In this document: piece after piece, positions 24,211 through 34,000 of the stretch | Position numbering within the stretch: the first letter of the stretch is position 1 | Layout: every line of letters starts with the position of its first letter | NCBI GenBank assembly: GCA_004335835.1 | Contig: RWJK01001695.1 | Span: 99,312-163,311, forward strand | DNA: 64,000 nucleotides | From: Scenedesmus sp. ARA3 | Lineage: Eukaryota > Chlorophyta > Chlorophyceae > Sphaeropleales > Scenedesmaceae | Reading direction: 5' to 3' | Program-made: the position numbers and the translations under genes | Notes under the pieces: generated by a model | What the model was told of the DNA's origin: nothing | What the model saw: only the letters and a program-made list of their open reading frames with translations | Database searches by the model: none

Positions 24211-25121
24211 GGCGGCAGGCAACCCGCATAACTATGTGGTGCTGCCGCTGGCCATGCTGCTTGATGCTGCCAGCAAGGTGGCTGCTGCCACGCACCTATG
24301 GCCGGCTAAAAAGGCAAAGAGGGTGAGACAGAATTTGGTTCTCCATGAAGCGCAGGGTGCAGGGTGCCTTGCAAACTGCCGAACTATCAGCAACTTGCAT
24401 GAGTTGCAGGCGCTGTATCATAGTTATGCCTGTGCTTAAACTGCTTGATGCTGCCAGCAAGGTGGCTGCTGCAACTCACCTCTGGCCAGCTAAGAAAGCA
24501 AAGAAGGTGAGACAGAACTTAGTTTGTCGCCAGGTGCAGGGTAGGGGTGACGTGCGTTTGCCTGGTTCCAGTGTGTGTGACCAGCATGAAGCAATGCGCA
24601 TGCTGTGGTGTTGAGCCTGAGCGCCAGTTGCTGTGCTGCCTTCGTGCGTTACTGCTCGCAGCTGTTGGCCTGCCTGCGGGGGCTTCTGTTACCGTCAAGT
24701 TGCCACACAAATTTCTATATCCGAAACCACCTTGTGCTGTTGTTCTGCTGCCGCTTTGGCTGCCTGCTGTTGCTGCTGCTGCCGCTCTTGCTGCTGCTGC
24801 TGCTGCTGCTGCTGCAGCTGCTGGCGGCCAAGCTGTCCCTGCTGGCATCATCGGGTCTGCTGCAGCAGCAGCAGCCGCAGGAGAGTCAGCTGTTGATCAC
24901 AGCTGCAGCCCCACTGCCTGATGAGCTGCTCACAATCGTACAGGTGCGGGAGGCATAAATGATGAAGGGGTTTTGTCTGCCTTTTGCAGCTGTTTGGCGG
25001 AAGTTTGCAGCTTGTTGTGTCTGCTGAGTGAACCTGGCTTCATCTGCCACCACACGTACGATGGGATCATACAGCAACGCACTGATGACGATCTTGCAAG
25101 TAGCATGTGCCTTGCCGTGTA

Positions 25122-25155
<34 letters not shown>

Positions 25156-25252
25156 ATGTTTGCCTGGCCCTTCACCTCCACTGCGCTACTGCTCCCTGCA
25201 GGTGCTGCTGATGACGGAGGGAGAGTTCAAGCAGCTGCAGCAGGCGGAGCAG

Positions 25253-25284
<32 letters not shown>

Positions 25285-26551
25285 CGCCCAGCAGCAGCAG
25301 CAGCAGCAGCGGCTGGACCTGGGGCGTGACCTGCTGCAGGGAGAGTTTGGGGAGCTGGTGGCCACAGTGCTGCTGCAGGTGATACGCCTTTCATCCTATC
25401 ATCAAAAAGAAAGTTCATTCGACATACATTATGATGATTGCCATCCGTAACGATGATTATATTATTTGTTGGGTGCAAATTCGGGGAGCTGGTGGTCACA
25501 GTGCTGCTGCAGGTGAATGCGTGCAGCAGAGGCAGCACAGGAGCTTGCTGGTTCAATGCTTGGCTGCCAGGCGCTGTGGTGGCAGCAGCGGTGCCTGCTG
25601 CAGCTTGCTGTCTAGCATCGTTGCAGCATCTGTCAAGAGGCTTATACTACACCGTACGGTGTAGCAACGGTATTACTAACAAGAACTTATCCTATTGTAT
25701 GTCTGCATTCATGTTTTGCAGGTTGCTGGTGACTGCCTGAAGCGCCTGCCTGGCAACGCGGCAGCAGCAGCAGCAGCCATGGCAGCAGCAGCAGCAGGCA
25801 GCCGACCCTGGATGGCTGCTGCTGTGGCTCTGGGGGAGGCCCTGCTGCTGCAGCAGCTCAAGAAGGAGGGGCTCATGCTCATGCTGGCGGCGCAGCAGGT
25901 GACAGGTTGCAAGGTTTTTAGGAAGTGAGGTTCTTAGCTCATGTTGCCGCTGCAGATGTAGAGGCCCTGGTGCTAAACAGACAGACACAACAAAGGCGAG
26001 GAAACTTATCTCTCAAAACTGTGGCGTGACCATCACTGCTGCTGCTGCTGCTGTGCATTAAACGCAGGGAGGTGATGACGACGATGATGACAGCGATGAC
26101 AAAGACGATGAGGATGAGCTAAGTGATGATGACGAGGACGATGACAGCGGCCTGGATGGCAGCGAAGAGGAAGGTGCGCTGCTGCAGGAGGTCCTGTGGC
26201 GGTTTTGGATATAACAGCAATTGCCTGCCTGCATGTGCTGGTTGGGGTGTGGGGTCTGGTGGGAATATGGGTTTGCGTATGCGGGTCTGCCTATGCGCTA
26301 TGCTGCTTGGGCATAAGAAGCATATGGTAGTGCAGGCTTTGGCGCGGCTGTTATGCTGCTCGCGCGTGGCACCTAGCATGCCACCCCAGGTGTTGTGCTG
26401 CACTACTGCTGCCAGTGACGCAACACTACACCTGAAATTCACTACCAAACACAGCTCCTTTCATGCTGCCTGCCTGCCTGCTGTGTGCCCAGCAGCAGAG
26501 CCGCCGGCAAAGAAGGCAAAAGCTGGCAAGCAGCACAGCAGCAAGCAGCAC

Positions 26552-26582
<31 letters not shown>

Positions 26583-27981
26583 GCACAGAAGCAGGGAAGC
26601 ACCACAAACACAGCAGCCACAGCAAGCACAAGCACGAACTCAAGCACAAGCACGGTGACAAAAAGAAGGCTGCAGGGGCTGCAGAGAAGAAAAAGAAGAA
26701 AGACAGCAGGCCGCATTATGGAGCAATGACTGGCCCCTCTGAGGAGGATGTGTGGCAGAGTGACGACAGCGAGAACGTGGTGCGTGGAATGCATGCGCTA
26801 GTTGTTATAACTGTTACTAACATGTCAGTGATCATCCATGACTCTCTGCTCACATCAACATCAAGTTAGTTGCTACTGTTGTCCATTGGAAGCAGAGGAG
26901 CTTGCTGTCTGTGGCTGCAGATAAGCATGTTAATATGGACAGTCTAGCATGAAAATGCAAAGCTGCGCACCTTCAAGCATTGCTTGGCCATGTGCTGCTA
27001 CGCCACCGGCAGTCACTTAGTTGTGAGGGTCGTGAGGGCGACTGGTATCTGCCAACAGGCTCTCTTTTGTTGAGCGCCATTGCCATGCCTCTGCATGTAT
27101 GCTGCGCAGGTCGGCTATTCAGAGTCAGAGGACGAGCCAGCCTCCGATGCACCGGCAGCAGCAGCAGCAGCGGCAGCAGCAGCAGCAGGCAAGAAGCGCG
27201 GCAGCAGCAGCAGCAGCGGCAAGCGGCAGCGCCACCCTGCGGATGCGAGTGGGAAGCACACTTATGAGGTCGGAGCTGCAGGGGCGGTGCGGGAGGTGCA
27301 CGGCCACATGCTGGGACCTGACGAAGCAGATCTGATCGAGTCGGATGACAGCGATAAGGTGAGGTTTTTATGTTGGAGGTTTTGTGCGATGGTTCGTGAT
27401 GCAGGGTTTTGGGTGTGCAGGTAGCACAGTGCCAGTTGAGAAGTGCATGGCCACATGCTGGGACCTGATGAGGCGGATCTGAATGAGTCGGATGACAGAG
27501 ACAAGGTCAGGGAGGGTTTTGCGTGTCGGCCTGCAGGGCAGGGTTTTGCGTGTCCGGGTAAACCCTGTTCTGGCGTCAGGTGCATGGCCACATTCTTGGC
27601 CTTGATGAAGCAGATCTGATTGAATTGGACGACAGCGTCAATGATTTGAACTCGAAGCTGACTAAGTTGCATGCTATTGTGTTACATGGCTGACTATGGT
27701 GCATGCTGCAGTGTTACGTGATGGCATTTAACAGCCAGCAAACCTCTCTGACCATCAATGTCACTTGTTGCAATTGCCGTTGATGCTGCAATCACCTTCA
27801 GGTGGGCTATGTTGATGAAGAGGAGCAGCCTGCAGCAGCAGCAGCAGCAGATGGCGGCAGCAAAGCAGCAGGCAGCGGCGGCCGAGGCAAGCGCAGCAGC
27901 AGGGGCGGCGCAGCAGCAGCAGCAGCAGCAGCAGCAGGTGGCAGCAAGCGACCTAAGAAGGGCCTTGGGTTTAAGGGCTAG
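21228..27981 (+). CDS. SET-domain lysine methyltransferase (SETD6 / Rubisco LSMT-like) with long acidic-basic tail
   Basis: Twelve exons fit exactly: 21228-21418, 22184-22398, 22720-22916, 23224-23389, 24015-24322, 24818-24943, 25202-25378, 25722-25898, 26068-26173, 26496-26779, 27110-27358, 27802-27981 (791 residues). The N-terminus has the split-SET start (GDRGVYAEQDIAEGEQLLLVP). Exon 4 has the cofactor motif DMLNHSS (about 214-220). Exon 5 has GTQVLHTYGDLSDAQLLQTYGF (about 262-284), matching the SET YG-LS--LL--YGF signature. Residues about 360-520 correspond to the substrate-binding region of this family. Such enzymes transfer methyl groups from S-adenosylmethionine to lysines of nuclear or plastid proteins. 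Residues about 520-791 are unusual: an Asp/Glu run, a Lys/His-rich stretch (KKAKAGKQHSSKQHHK), SDDSEN/ESDDSDK motifs and an NLS-like end (KRPKKGLGFKG). This suggests a nuclear site. No transit peptide is obvious. Confidence 0.9.
23361..23710 (+). repeat. SET exon 4 end repeated three times
   Basis: The segment encoding CFKDFFSMKAG and the donor at 23389 recurs at about 23513-23552 and 23668-23702. Each is followed by an intron-type stretch with repeated TGGTCAAAC motifs. Period is about 150-157 bp. Confidence 0.85.
23875..24085 (+). repeat. SET exon 5 start repeated
   Basis: A diverged copy of the acceptor and first 65 bp of exon 5 lies at about 23881-23948, before the real exon at 24015. 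It contains an in-frame TAG (DLL-stop), so it cannot replace the exon. Confidence 0.8.
24255..24525 (+). repeat. SET exon 5 end repeated
   Basis: The coding end LLDAASKVAAATHLWPAKKAK plus its GTGAGACAGAA donor occurs at 24255-24335 and again at about 24440-24520, with a period of about 184 bp. Confidence 0.88.
25335..25525 (+). repeat. SET exon 7 end repeated
   Basis: The sequence encoding FGELVATVLLQ and its donor (25345-25385) recurs at about 25483-25520 (FGELVVTVLLQ, GTGAAT). Confidence 0.85.
27285..27640 (+). repeat. SET exon 11 end repeated three times
   Basis: The end of exon 11 (VHGHMLGPDEADLIESDDSDK) recurs at about 27440-27506 and 27571-27635. The copies carry substitutions and the third has lost the donor consensus. 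Period is about 135-147 bp. Confidence 0.85.
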
Positions 27982-28126
27982 GGCTAGGGCCTTGGCTGCT
28001 CAGGCGTTTTGCTGTTCTCCCATGTTCAGTTGGTGTTTTAGAGTCTGCAGTTGAAGCAGCCATGATGGCCTGGGGGCGCCGTCTAGCTATGTGAGTATGC
28101 ATGATGTTGCATTGTGCTTAAATGCT

Positions 28127-28131
28127 TGTAA
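28127..28131 (+). terminator. Candidate TGTAA polyadenylation signal of the SET gene
   Basis: Green algae commonly use TGTAA as the poly(A) signal. This copy lies 146 bp after the stop at 27981 in a plausible 3' UTR. The motif is short and may be chance. Confidence 0.4.
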
Positions 28132-28619
28132 TGTATGCAATCGGCAACTTTCTTTATTTTGGTGTATGCATGGAGTTTTGTAGGTACAGGTTGTAGGGTG
28201 CTGTTGGGTGGTTGCGAGCAGCATTGCTGCCGACTGTGCATGCGTTGCGCATTAGTGCCTAAGGGCATGTGTTGTTGGCCACCACATGCGTTGCGCTTTG
28301 CTGCATTCGTTTAAACAAAGTTGTTAAGCAGCAGCCAGTAAGCCGCGCTTTGGGCGATGCTCAATCCTGCAGGACTGAGCAACAATCTGCTACTCAACTG
28401 TCTAGTCAGCAAGGTTGCAAGGGTACAGGCATCTGGCAGATTGACCTGCTGTCAAGGCGCGATGTCCTGATACTTTACGATCCTGTGAGCTGAACAAGGT
28501 GGCCTGCATGGCAGAAACGTGAAGGGCTTGCCGCAGATCCGTCACCTTGGACACACGCACACTTCTTGACTTGCAAACTCCTACAAGCTCCGTAGCACGA
28601 CCGCACTGCATCTTTAAGC

Positions 28620-28855
28620 ATGCAAGCCTCAATGTCGGACTGGAAGAGTCGCTTCGCCGTGCTAGGAGTAGCTGCAAGTGCAGTGCTGGCAGCGAAGGCT
28701 CTTCGACAGCTGTGGCTGTTCGCAGAGCTAGGATTGCTGAATCCGCCTGTGCAAAAATTCAAGGGTGCATGGGCGCTGGTCACAGGAGGTGAGGGACATT
28801 GGGGTGAGGGAGTGCTCAGGAGGACGCAGCAGCAGGGAACCGAGATGCTTGGGCC

Positions 28856-28887
<32 letters not shown>

Positions 28888-30824
28888 CTACTTCATGCAC
28901 TTCAATGTAATATCAATGCGACACAACACGATGCTGTGCCTGTCTGCCTCTGCAGGCTCGGAGGGTGTTGGCAAGGCAGTAGCAGCAGAGCTAGCCAGGC
29001 ATGGCATCAACCTGCCGCAACGTACTGGCATGCCTGTTGGCACCTGCAACCAATTGCACAGTTTGACATGCAGCGTCGTCTGTGCCCCTGCAGGCTCGGA
29101 GGGTGTCGGCAAGGCAGTAGCAGCAGAGCTAGCCAGAAATGGCATCAACGTGCTGCTGGTCTCGCGCTCACAGGCCAAGCTGGATGCAGCAGCAGCAGAC
29201 ATCAAGCGCCAGCACAGCGACGTGCAGGTGATGACTGCACTGCTAGTTTGAGCTAGCCTGCCGCCGGATGCGCTGAATTAGTTTGGTGCGATGTGGTGTG
29301 CCGGTTGCCTGTGTATTCCACAGGATACAGCTATCGCATGTGGGCTGCTTGGCATGCTGCAGAGTCCTGTAATGCATGCTAGGTCTGTACTCAATAATCT
29401 GACACAGCGCCAGCAGCTGGGCGCCCTGCTTTGGCACCTCACACACACAGCAGCAACCCCAGCGGCTCTATTTGTGCTGCAGGTGCGCACCTTTGCTGCA
29501 GACCTCACACATCGGCAGCAGCTGGAGGCCCTGCTGCAGCACATCACACGAAGCAGCACCCCCATAACCGTGATCTGTGCAGTCACACACTCTGACAATG
29601 TATGTTTAGTTGCCGCTGACAATGTGTGCTGCAGGTGCGCACCTTTGCTGCAGACCTGACGCAGCGGCAGCAGCTGGACGCCCTGCTGCAGCACATCACA
29701 CCACGCAGCACCCCCATAACCGTGATCTGTGCAACTAAATCTTCTGACGCAGGCATATTTGCCGCTGCCCATGGCTGCTGCAGGTGCGCACCTTTGCTGC
29801 AGACTTGACGCAGCGCCAGCAGCTTGACGCCCTGCTGCAGCACATGACACACACCAGCACCCACATAAGCTTGCTGGTTGCCAATGCTGGTGGGGCAGTG
29901 CCGAGGATGACCAACTACTGGCAGTTCAGTGATGATGAGGAGGAGAGGATGCAGGCGCTGAACGGTGCCGCGTGCTACGTGCTGGTCAAAGCCCTGCTGC
30001 CGGACATGGTTCAGGTACGAACAGCTGTTAAAATGCTGTTATGACAAGGTGGTATGGGAGGTTGTGACGTCATTTGCCGAATGGCAGCGCGTGCTGTGTG
30101 CTGGTCAAAGCGTTGCTGCCAGGCATGGTGCAGGTATGCACGCTGCCAGTGGTGCACGCGGACATGCATGTTTGATGTTTGAGCGTGAACTTCAAAGTCA
30201 AGGTGCAGTGGTGGTGGCCGATCCACCCTGTTTCCATCCCCAGCACAAAGTGCGCGGCCACCAACGCAGCTGCTGCCGCTGCTGCTCTGCTGCTGCCTCC
30301 TACTGCTGTTGTTTTATGTGCAGCGCGGCAAGGGAGCAGTGGTGGCCATCAGCTCTTCGATGCACCGGCTCGGGGCCTTTGTTGCGCCCTATGCAGCTGA
30401 GAAGGCCAAAGTCAACGCGCTGTGCAATGCACTTCACCACGAGCTTCACGGCAGTGGTGTCACTGCACAAGCCATGGTGCTTGGTGCTGTAGTTACACCT
30501 GGGCTGCTGAGCATGTGGGCACCTCAAAAGCCAGCTGCTGCTGCTGCTTCTGCTGCTGCTTCAGCAGCAGAAGCCAACTCCGCTGCTGCTGCTGCCAGCC
30601 CCAGCAGCAGCACTGCAGTGGCGGCTGCACCAGCAGCAGCCCTGAAGCCGAGTATAACGATGCCGTCAGCAGAGACGGCTGCTGCTGCCATTGTGCGCAG
30701 CATTGGGCGCGGCGGGCCTTTGGTGATGCCCTACTGGGGCCACAGCTGCAGTGAGGCGCTGCTGCTGGATGTGTGGTGGCCGCCTGAACTGGGGAGGTTT
30801 GTGGCGGGGTGGGTGGCAAGGTGA
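28620..30824 (+). CDS. Membrane-anchored short-chain dehydrogenase (17-beta-HSD12 / 3-ketoacyl-CoA reductase-like)
   Basis: Four exons fit: 28620-28788, 29094-29227, 29784-30014, 30324-30824 (344 residues). The protein has an N-terminal hydrophobic helix (FAVLGVAASAVLAAKAL), then a Rossmann fold with the NAD(P) motif TGGSEGVGKA (about 55-64), LVSRS, NAGG (135-138), a Ser strand (ISSS, 188-190) and the catalytic YAAEK (Tyr201, Lys205). The order and the N-terminal anchor match the steroid/very-long-chain 3-oxoacyl-CoA reductase branch of the SDR family, usually on the ER and used in fatty-acid elongation or steroid reduction; the substrate here is not determined. A polyAla/Ser insert of about 45 residues lies in the C-terminal third. 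The start follows a short leader and is the first ATG of the frame. Exons 2, 3 and 4 are all flanked by partial copies of themselves. Confidence 0.9.
28955..29160 (+). repeat. SDR exon 2 start repeated
   Basis: The acceptor and first 60 bp of exon 2 (GSEGVGKAVAAELAR-GIN) occur at about 28957 and 29094, 137 bp apart. Only the second continues into the rest of the exon. Confidence 0.9.
29395..29870 (+). repeat. SDR exon 3 start repeated four times
   Basis: Acceptor plus about 75-90 bp of exon 3 (VRTFAADLTQRQQLDALLQH) is found at about 29400 (decayed), 29486, 29636 and 29784 (functional). Spacing is 148-150 bp between the three clear copies. Confidence 0.9.
29968..30150 (+). repeat. SDR exon 3 end repeated
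   Basis: The segment encoding CYVLVKALLPDMVQ and the donor GTACG (29968-30022) recurs at about 30088-30144 as CVLVKALLPGMVQ with GTATG. Confidence 0.87.
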
Positions 30825-31570
30825 GCGGTGTGAAAGGGTCTGCACGACGCTTGCATTGTGTCTTACAACTGTTATGGTGATGAGCTGATGGGGGGTGTCT
30901 GCCGCAGTGCAGCTGTGTGCTATGTCGCACTTGGTTTGCAGCAAGCCATTTTCACTGTCACAGCTGCTGTGAGGCGCTGCTGCTGGATGTGTGGTGGCCG
31001 CCAGAGCTTGGGCTGTTTGTGGCAGGAATGGTGGCGAGGTGAGCGCAGCAAAGTGGGCCGCTCACTGACCTACGGACAGTTAGCAAGGTGCTTGCATTTG
31101 CCGCTGGGTTTTTGTGACTCTGTGTAGCACCCGGTTGTGATGCCCTACTGGGGCCACAGCTGCAGTGAGGCGCTGCTGCTGGATGTGTGGTGGCCGCCAG
31201 AGCTTGGCCGGTTTGTTGCGGGGTCGGTGGCGAGGTGAGCTACGCAAATGGGTCACCCACCGACCTACGGACAGTCAGCAAGGCGCTTGCATTTGCCCGC
31301 TGGGTTTATCGGCTTTTTCTCTCGCACCCTGTGGTGGTGCCCTACTGGGGCCGCAGCGTGAGTGAGGCGCTGCTGCTGGACGTGTGGTGGCCGCCAGGAC
31401 TGGGGAGGTTTGTGGCGAGGTGAGCGCAGCAAGTGCTTTGCAAAGTGGTGTCATTGCCATCATCATTGAGCCAAAGCCTGGGCAAGGCGCTGCTGCTGGG
31501 TGTCTGGTGGCTACCTTAGGATTGGCAGATTCATCAGTGGGCCAGGGGGCAGGTGGCGAGGTGAGCGTTT
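30723..31570 (+). repeat. 3'-end tandem array of the SDR gene (5 copies)
   Basis: The last 100 bp of the gene (VMPYWGHSCSEALLLDVWWP ... stop) and following 3' flank recur at about 30962-31040, 31139-31238, 31333-31422 and 31487-31563. Each keeps SEALLLDVWWPP-like coding sequence and a TGA in the same place except the most diverged last copy. The flank with GCTTGCATTTGCC is also repeated. Confidence 0.88.
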
Positions 31571-32994
31571 CATATGGATCTGTCAGACGCTTGCATTGAC
31601 CGCAAGACTGGAATGCAATGTGGCTGATTGGGTAACTGACACACTGTGGCTGTGTGCTGGATGGTCAACTTGGTGTGCAGCTTGCTAATTTGGTTGCACT
31701 GAGCAACACAGCGCAGCAATGGCTGTGCCTCACAGCCGCAGCCTGTGGCAGTGACAACTTGGCAAGAAGTCCCAGCGCGCCTCCAAGTTCTTCTTTGTTT
31801 CTTTCCCTGTTCCATGTCATAACCCCAGCGGTGTGCTGCTGCGCTGCTGTGTGCCGTTGCTGCTGCTGGCAGGGCCATGAAGAGCAACCTTGATGCGCGC
31901 GTCGCTGCAGCGCAGTCTGGCTGAGCAGCTGCAAGACTCAAAAGGTACTTAGAAGGGTACACCCCTTTGCCGCAGTGCTGTCTGGTTGAGCAGATAAATC
32001 ACCAGGTGTCGCCTCAGGCATTGATGCTATGGCTTGATGGGTAACATGATGACGATGATGAAGTGTCGCCTCAGCTGGCTTGGATGGCGGTCTTGCAGTA
32101 GGGTACAGCCAGTGCATACGTACATGCAGTTGTAACATCATGACTCATCTGATGAAGGGGTTTGTTTGCTGAACCGAGGTGGCAACAATCTTGCAGTCGT
32201 TGCGTCGGGCTGACTGCGACTGTAAGAGGCTGCGGCTGTTGCACTGCCAGCACCAGTGGTATTGTTACTGAGCCAGCAGTGTTGACGCTGCTGCTGATGC
32301 CAACAGGGCAACCGCGAATGCACACAGCCACTTGTGATCACCTTGTGATTCCCTGACAAAATCCCTGGCAAGGCCTAGGTGTAGCAGTGATTACCAATAG
32401 AAATTCTGGAGCCGTGTCCAAGTGACGACTGCAGCGCTGGCATATCTTGCATGCCACAGCAAGTTGGTCACACACAGCCTGTGCCAAACTAGCAGCTTGT
32501 CAAGTTGGCAATCACCCTCTTCTACTTCAAATTGACGATAAAAGTACAGTTCCAGCAGAGGGCCAGAAGCTCCCCACAACCCCAGGCTTAAAGCTTGACC
32601 AGCACCACCTTCAATCACATGCTTGAATGGTAACAAGGAATGAATCAAGGCAATGTAAAACCAAAAAAACGAAGGGAGCTGTAATGTCCACGAAGGGTAG
32701 GACCCAGCACAATATCTGATGTCAGTCTCGATGCAGCACTGCGGCTGCAACAAGTCAGCATGTATGTTGAAACCCTGAGTCATGCCAAGCAGCATTGACT
32801 GATCGCCAGTCAGCATCGTGACAACAACCAGCACATTCTATTCGGTAGTAAAGTTGCAACAGCGCCCGCCGTTCCGCTTCAATTTTAAGCCAGGCAGCTG
32901 GCCATCATCCCGCTGGAGCAATCTGCACAAAACAAATGCTGCTGTCAGACCCACATCAGCCGCATCAGGTGAGGCAGCCTTCCACCTCTCAGCC
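31571..32994. other. Intergenic, no gene supported
   Basis: A 147-codon frame on the minus strand (32834-32391) is not repetitive but has no recognised domain or splice context and is left uncalled. The 43-bp dispersed repeat partner lies at 32021-32063. Confidence 0.45.
32021..32063 (-). repeat. Dispersed 43-bp repeat, partner of 16593
   Basis: Reverse complement of 16593-16635 with about three mismatches. See that entry. Confidence 0.6.
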
Positions 32995-34000
32995 TCAGCC
33001 TGCAGTACTTGCTGCTGCTGCTTCCCTGGCTGCACCTGCTGCTGTTGCACGCGTGCCTACCGCTGCTGCCCTGGCTACACCTGCTGCTGCTGCTGCTGCC
33101 CTGACTACACCCGCTGCTGCTGCTGCCCTGGCTGCACCTGCTGCTGCTGCTTCCCTGGCTGCACCTGCTGCTGTTGTACTGCGTGTGCCTGCTGCCGCAG
33201 CTCTGGCTGCACCTGCCGCTGCTTCCTTGGCTGCACCTGCTGCTGTTGTACTGTGCGTGCCTACCGCTGCTGCCCTGGCTGCACCTGCTGCTGCTGTTGC
33301 CCTGGCTGCACCTGATGCTGCTGCTTCCCTTGCTGCACCTGCTGCTGTTGTACTACGCATGCCTACCGCTGCTGGCCTGGCTGCACCTGCTGCTGCTGCT
33401 TCCCTGGCTGCACCTGCTGCTGTTGTACTGTTCGTGCCTACCGCTGCTGCCCTGGCTACACCCGCTGCTGCTGTTGCCCTGGCTGCACCTGATGCTGCTG
33501 CTTCCCTTGCTGCACCTGCTGCTGTTGTACTACGCATGCCTACCGCTGCTGGCCTGGCTGCACCTGCTGCTGCTGCTTCCCTGGCTGCACCTGCTGCTGT
33601 TGTACTGTTCGTGCCTACCGCTGCTGCCCTGGCTACACCCGCTGCTGCTGTTGCCCTGGCTGCACCTGATGCTGCTGCTTCCCTTGCTGCACCTGCTGCT
33701 GTTGTACTACGCATGCCTACCGCTGCTGCCCTGGCTACACCCGCTGCTGCTGCTGCTGCCTTGGCTGCACCTGCTGCTGCTGCTTCCCTGGCTGTACCTG
33801 CTGCTGTTGTACTGTGCGTGCCTGCCGCTGCTACCCTGGCTACACCCGCTGCTGCTGCTGCTGCTGCTTCCCTGGCTGCACCTGCTGCTGTTGTACCGCG
33901 TGCGCCTGCTGTCGCAGCTCTGGCTGCACCTTGTGCTGCTTCTGCGCTTGCTCGAACAGCGCGAGCACTGTCCCTCTGCTTAGCTTGCCCTGAACTGCTG
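32995..34000 (-). repeat. Coding tandem and higher-order repeat (Ala/Arg tail), 180-bp superunit
   Basis: Short units of GCTGC-rich sequence build a 60-codon superunit. Starts at about 33352, 33532 and 33712 share long identical stretches. On the minus strand it encodes REAAAAGAARAAAVG-like repeats. All six frames are largely open because CTG-type repeats lack stops, so the plus-strand frames across it are not evidence of genes. Confidence 0.85.

Noticed and set aside
29395..29783. Extra SDR exons that would add repeated coding segments
   Set aside because: The upstream copies lack a matching donor and do not join in frame with the next copy; they are best read as intronic decoys.
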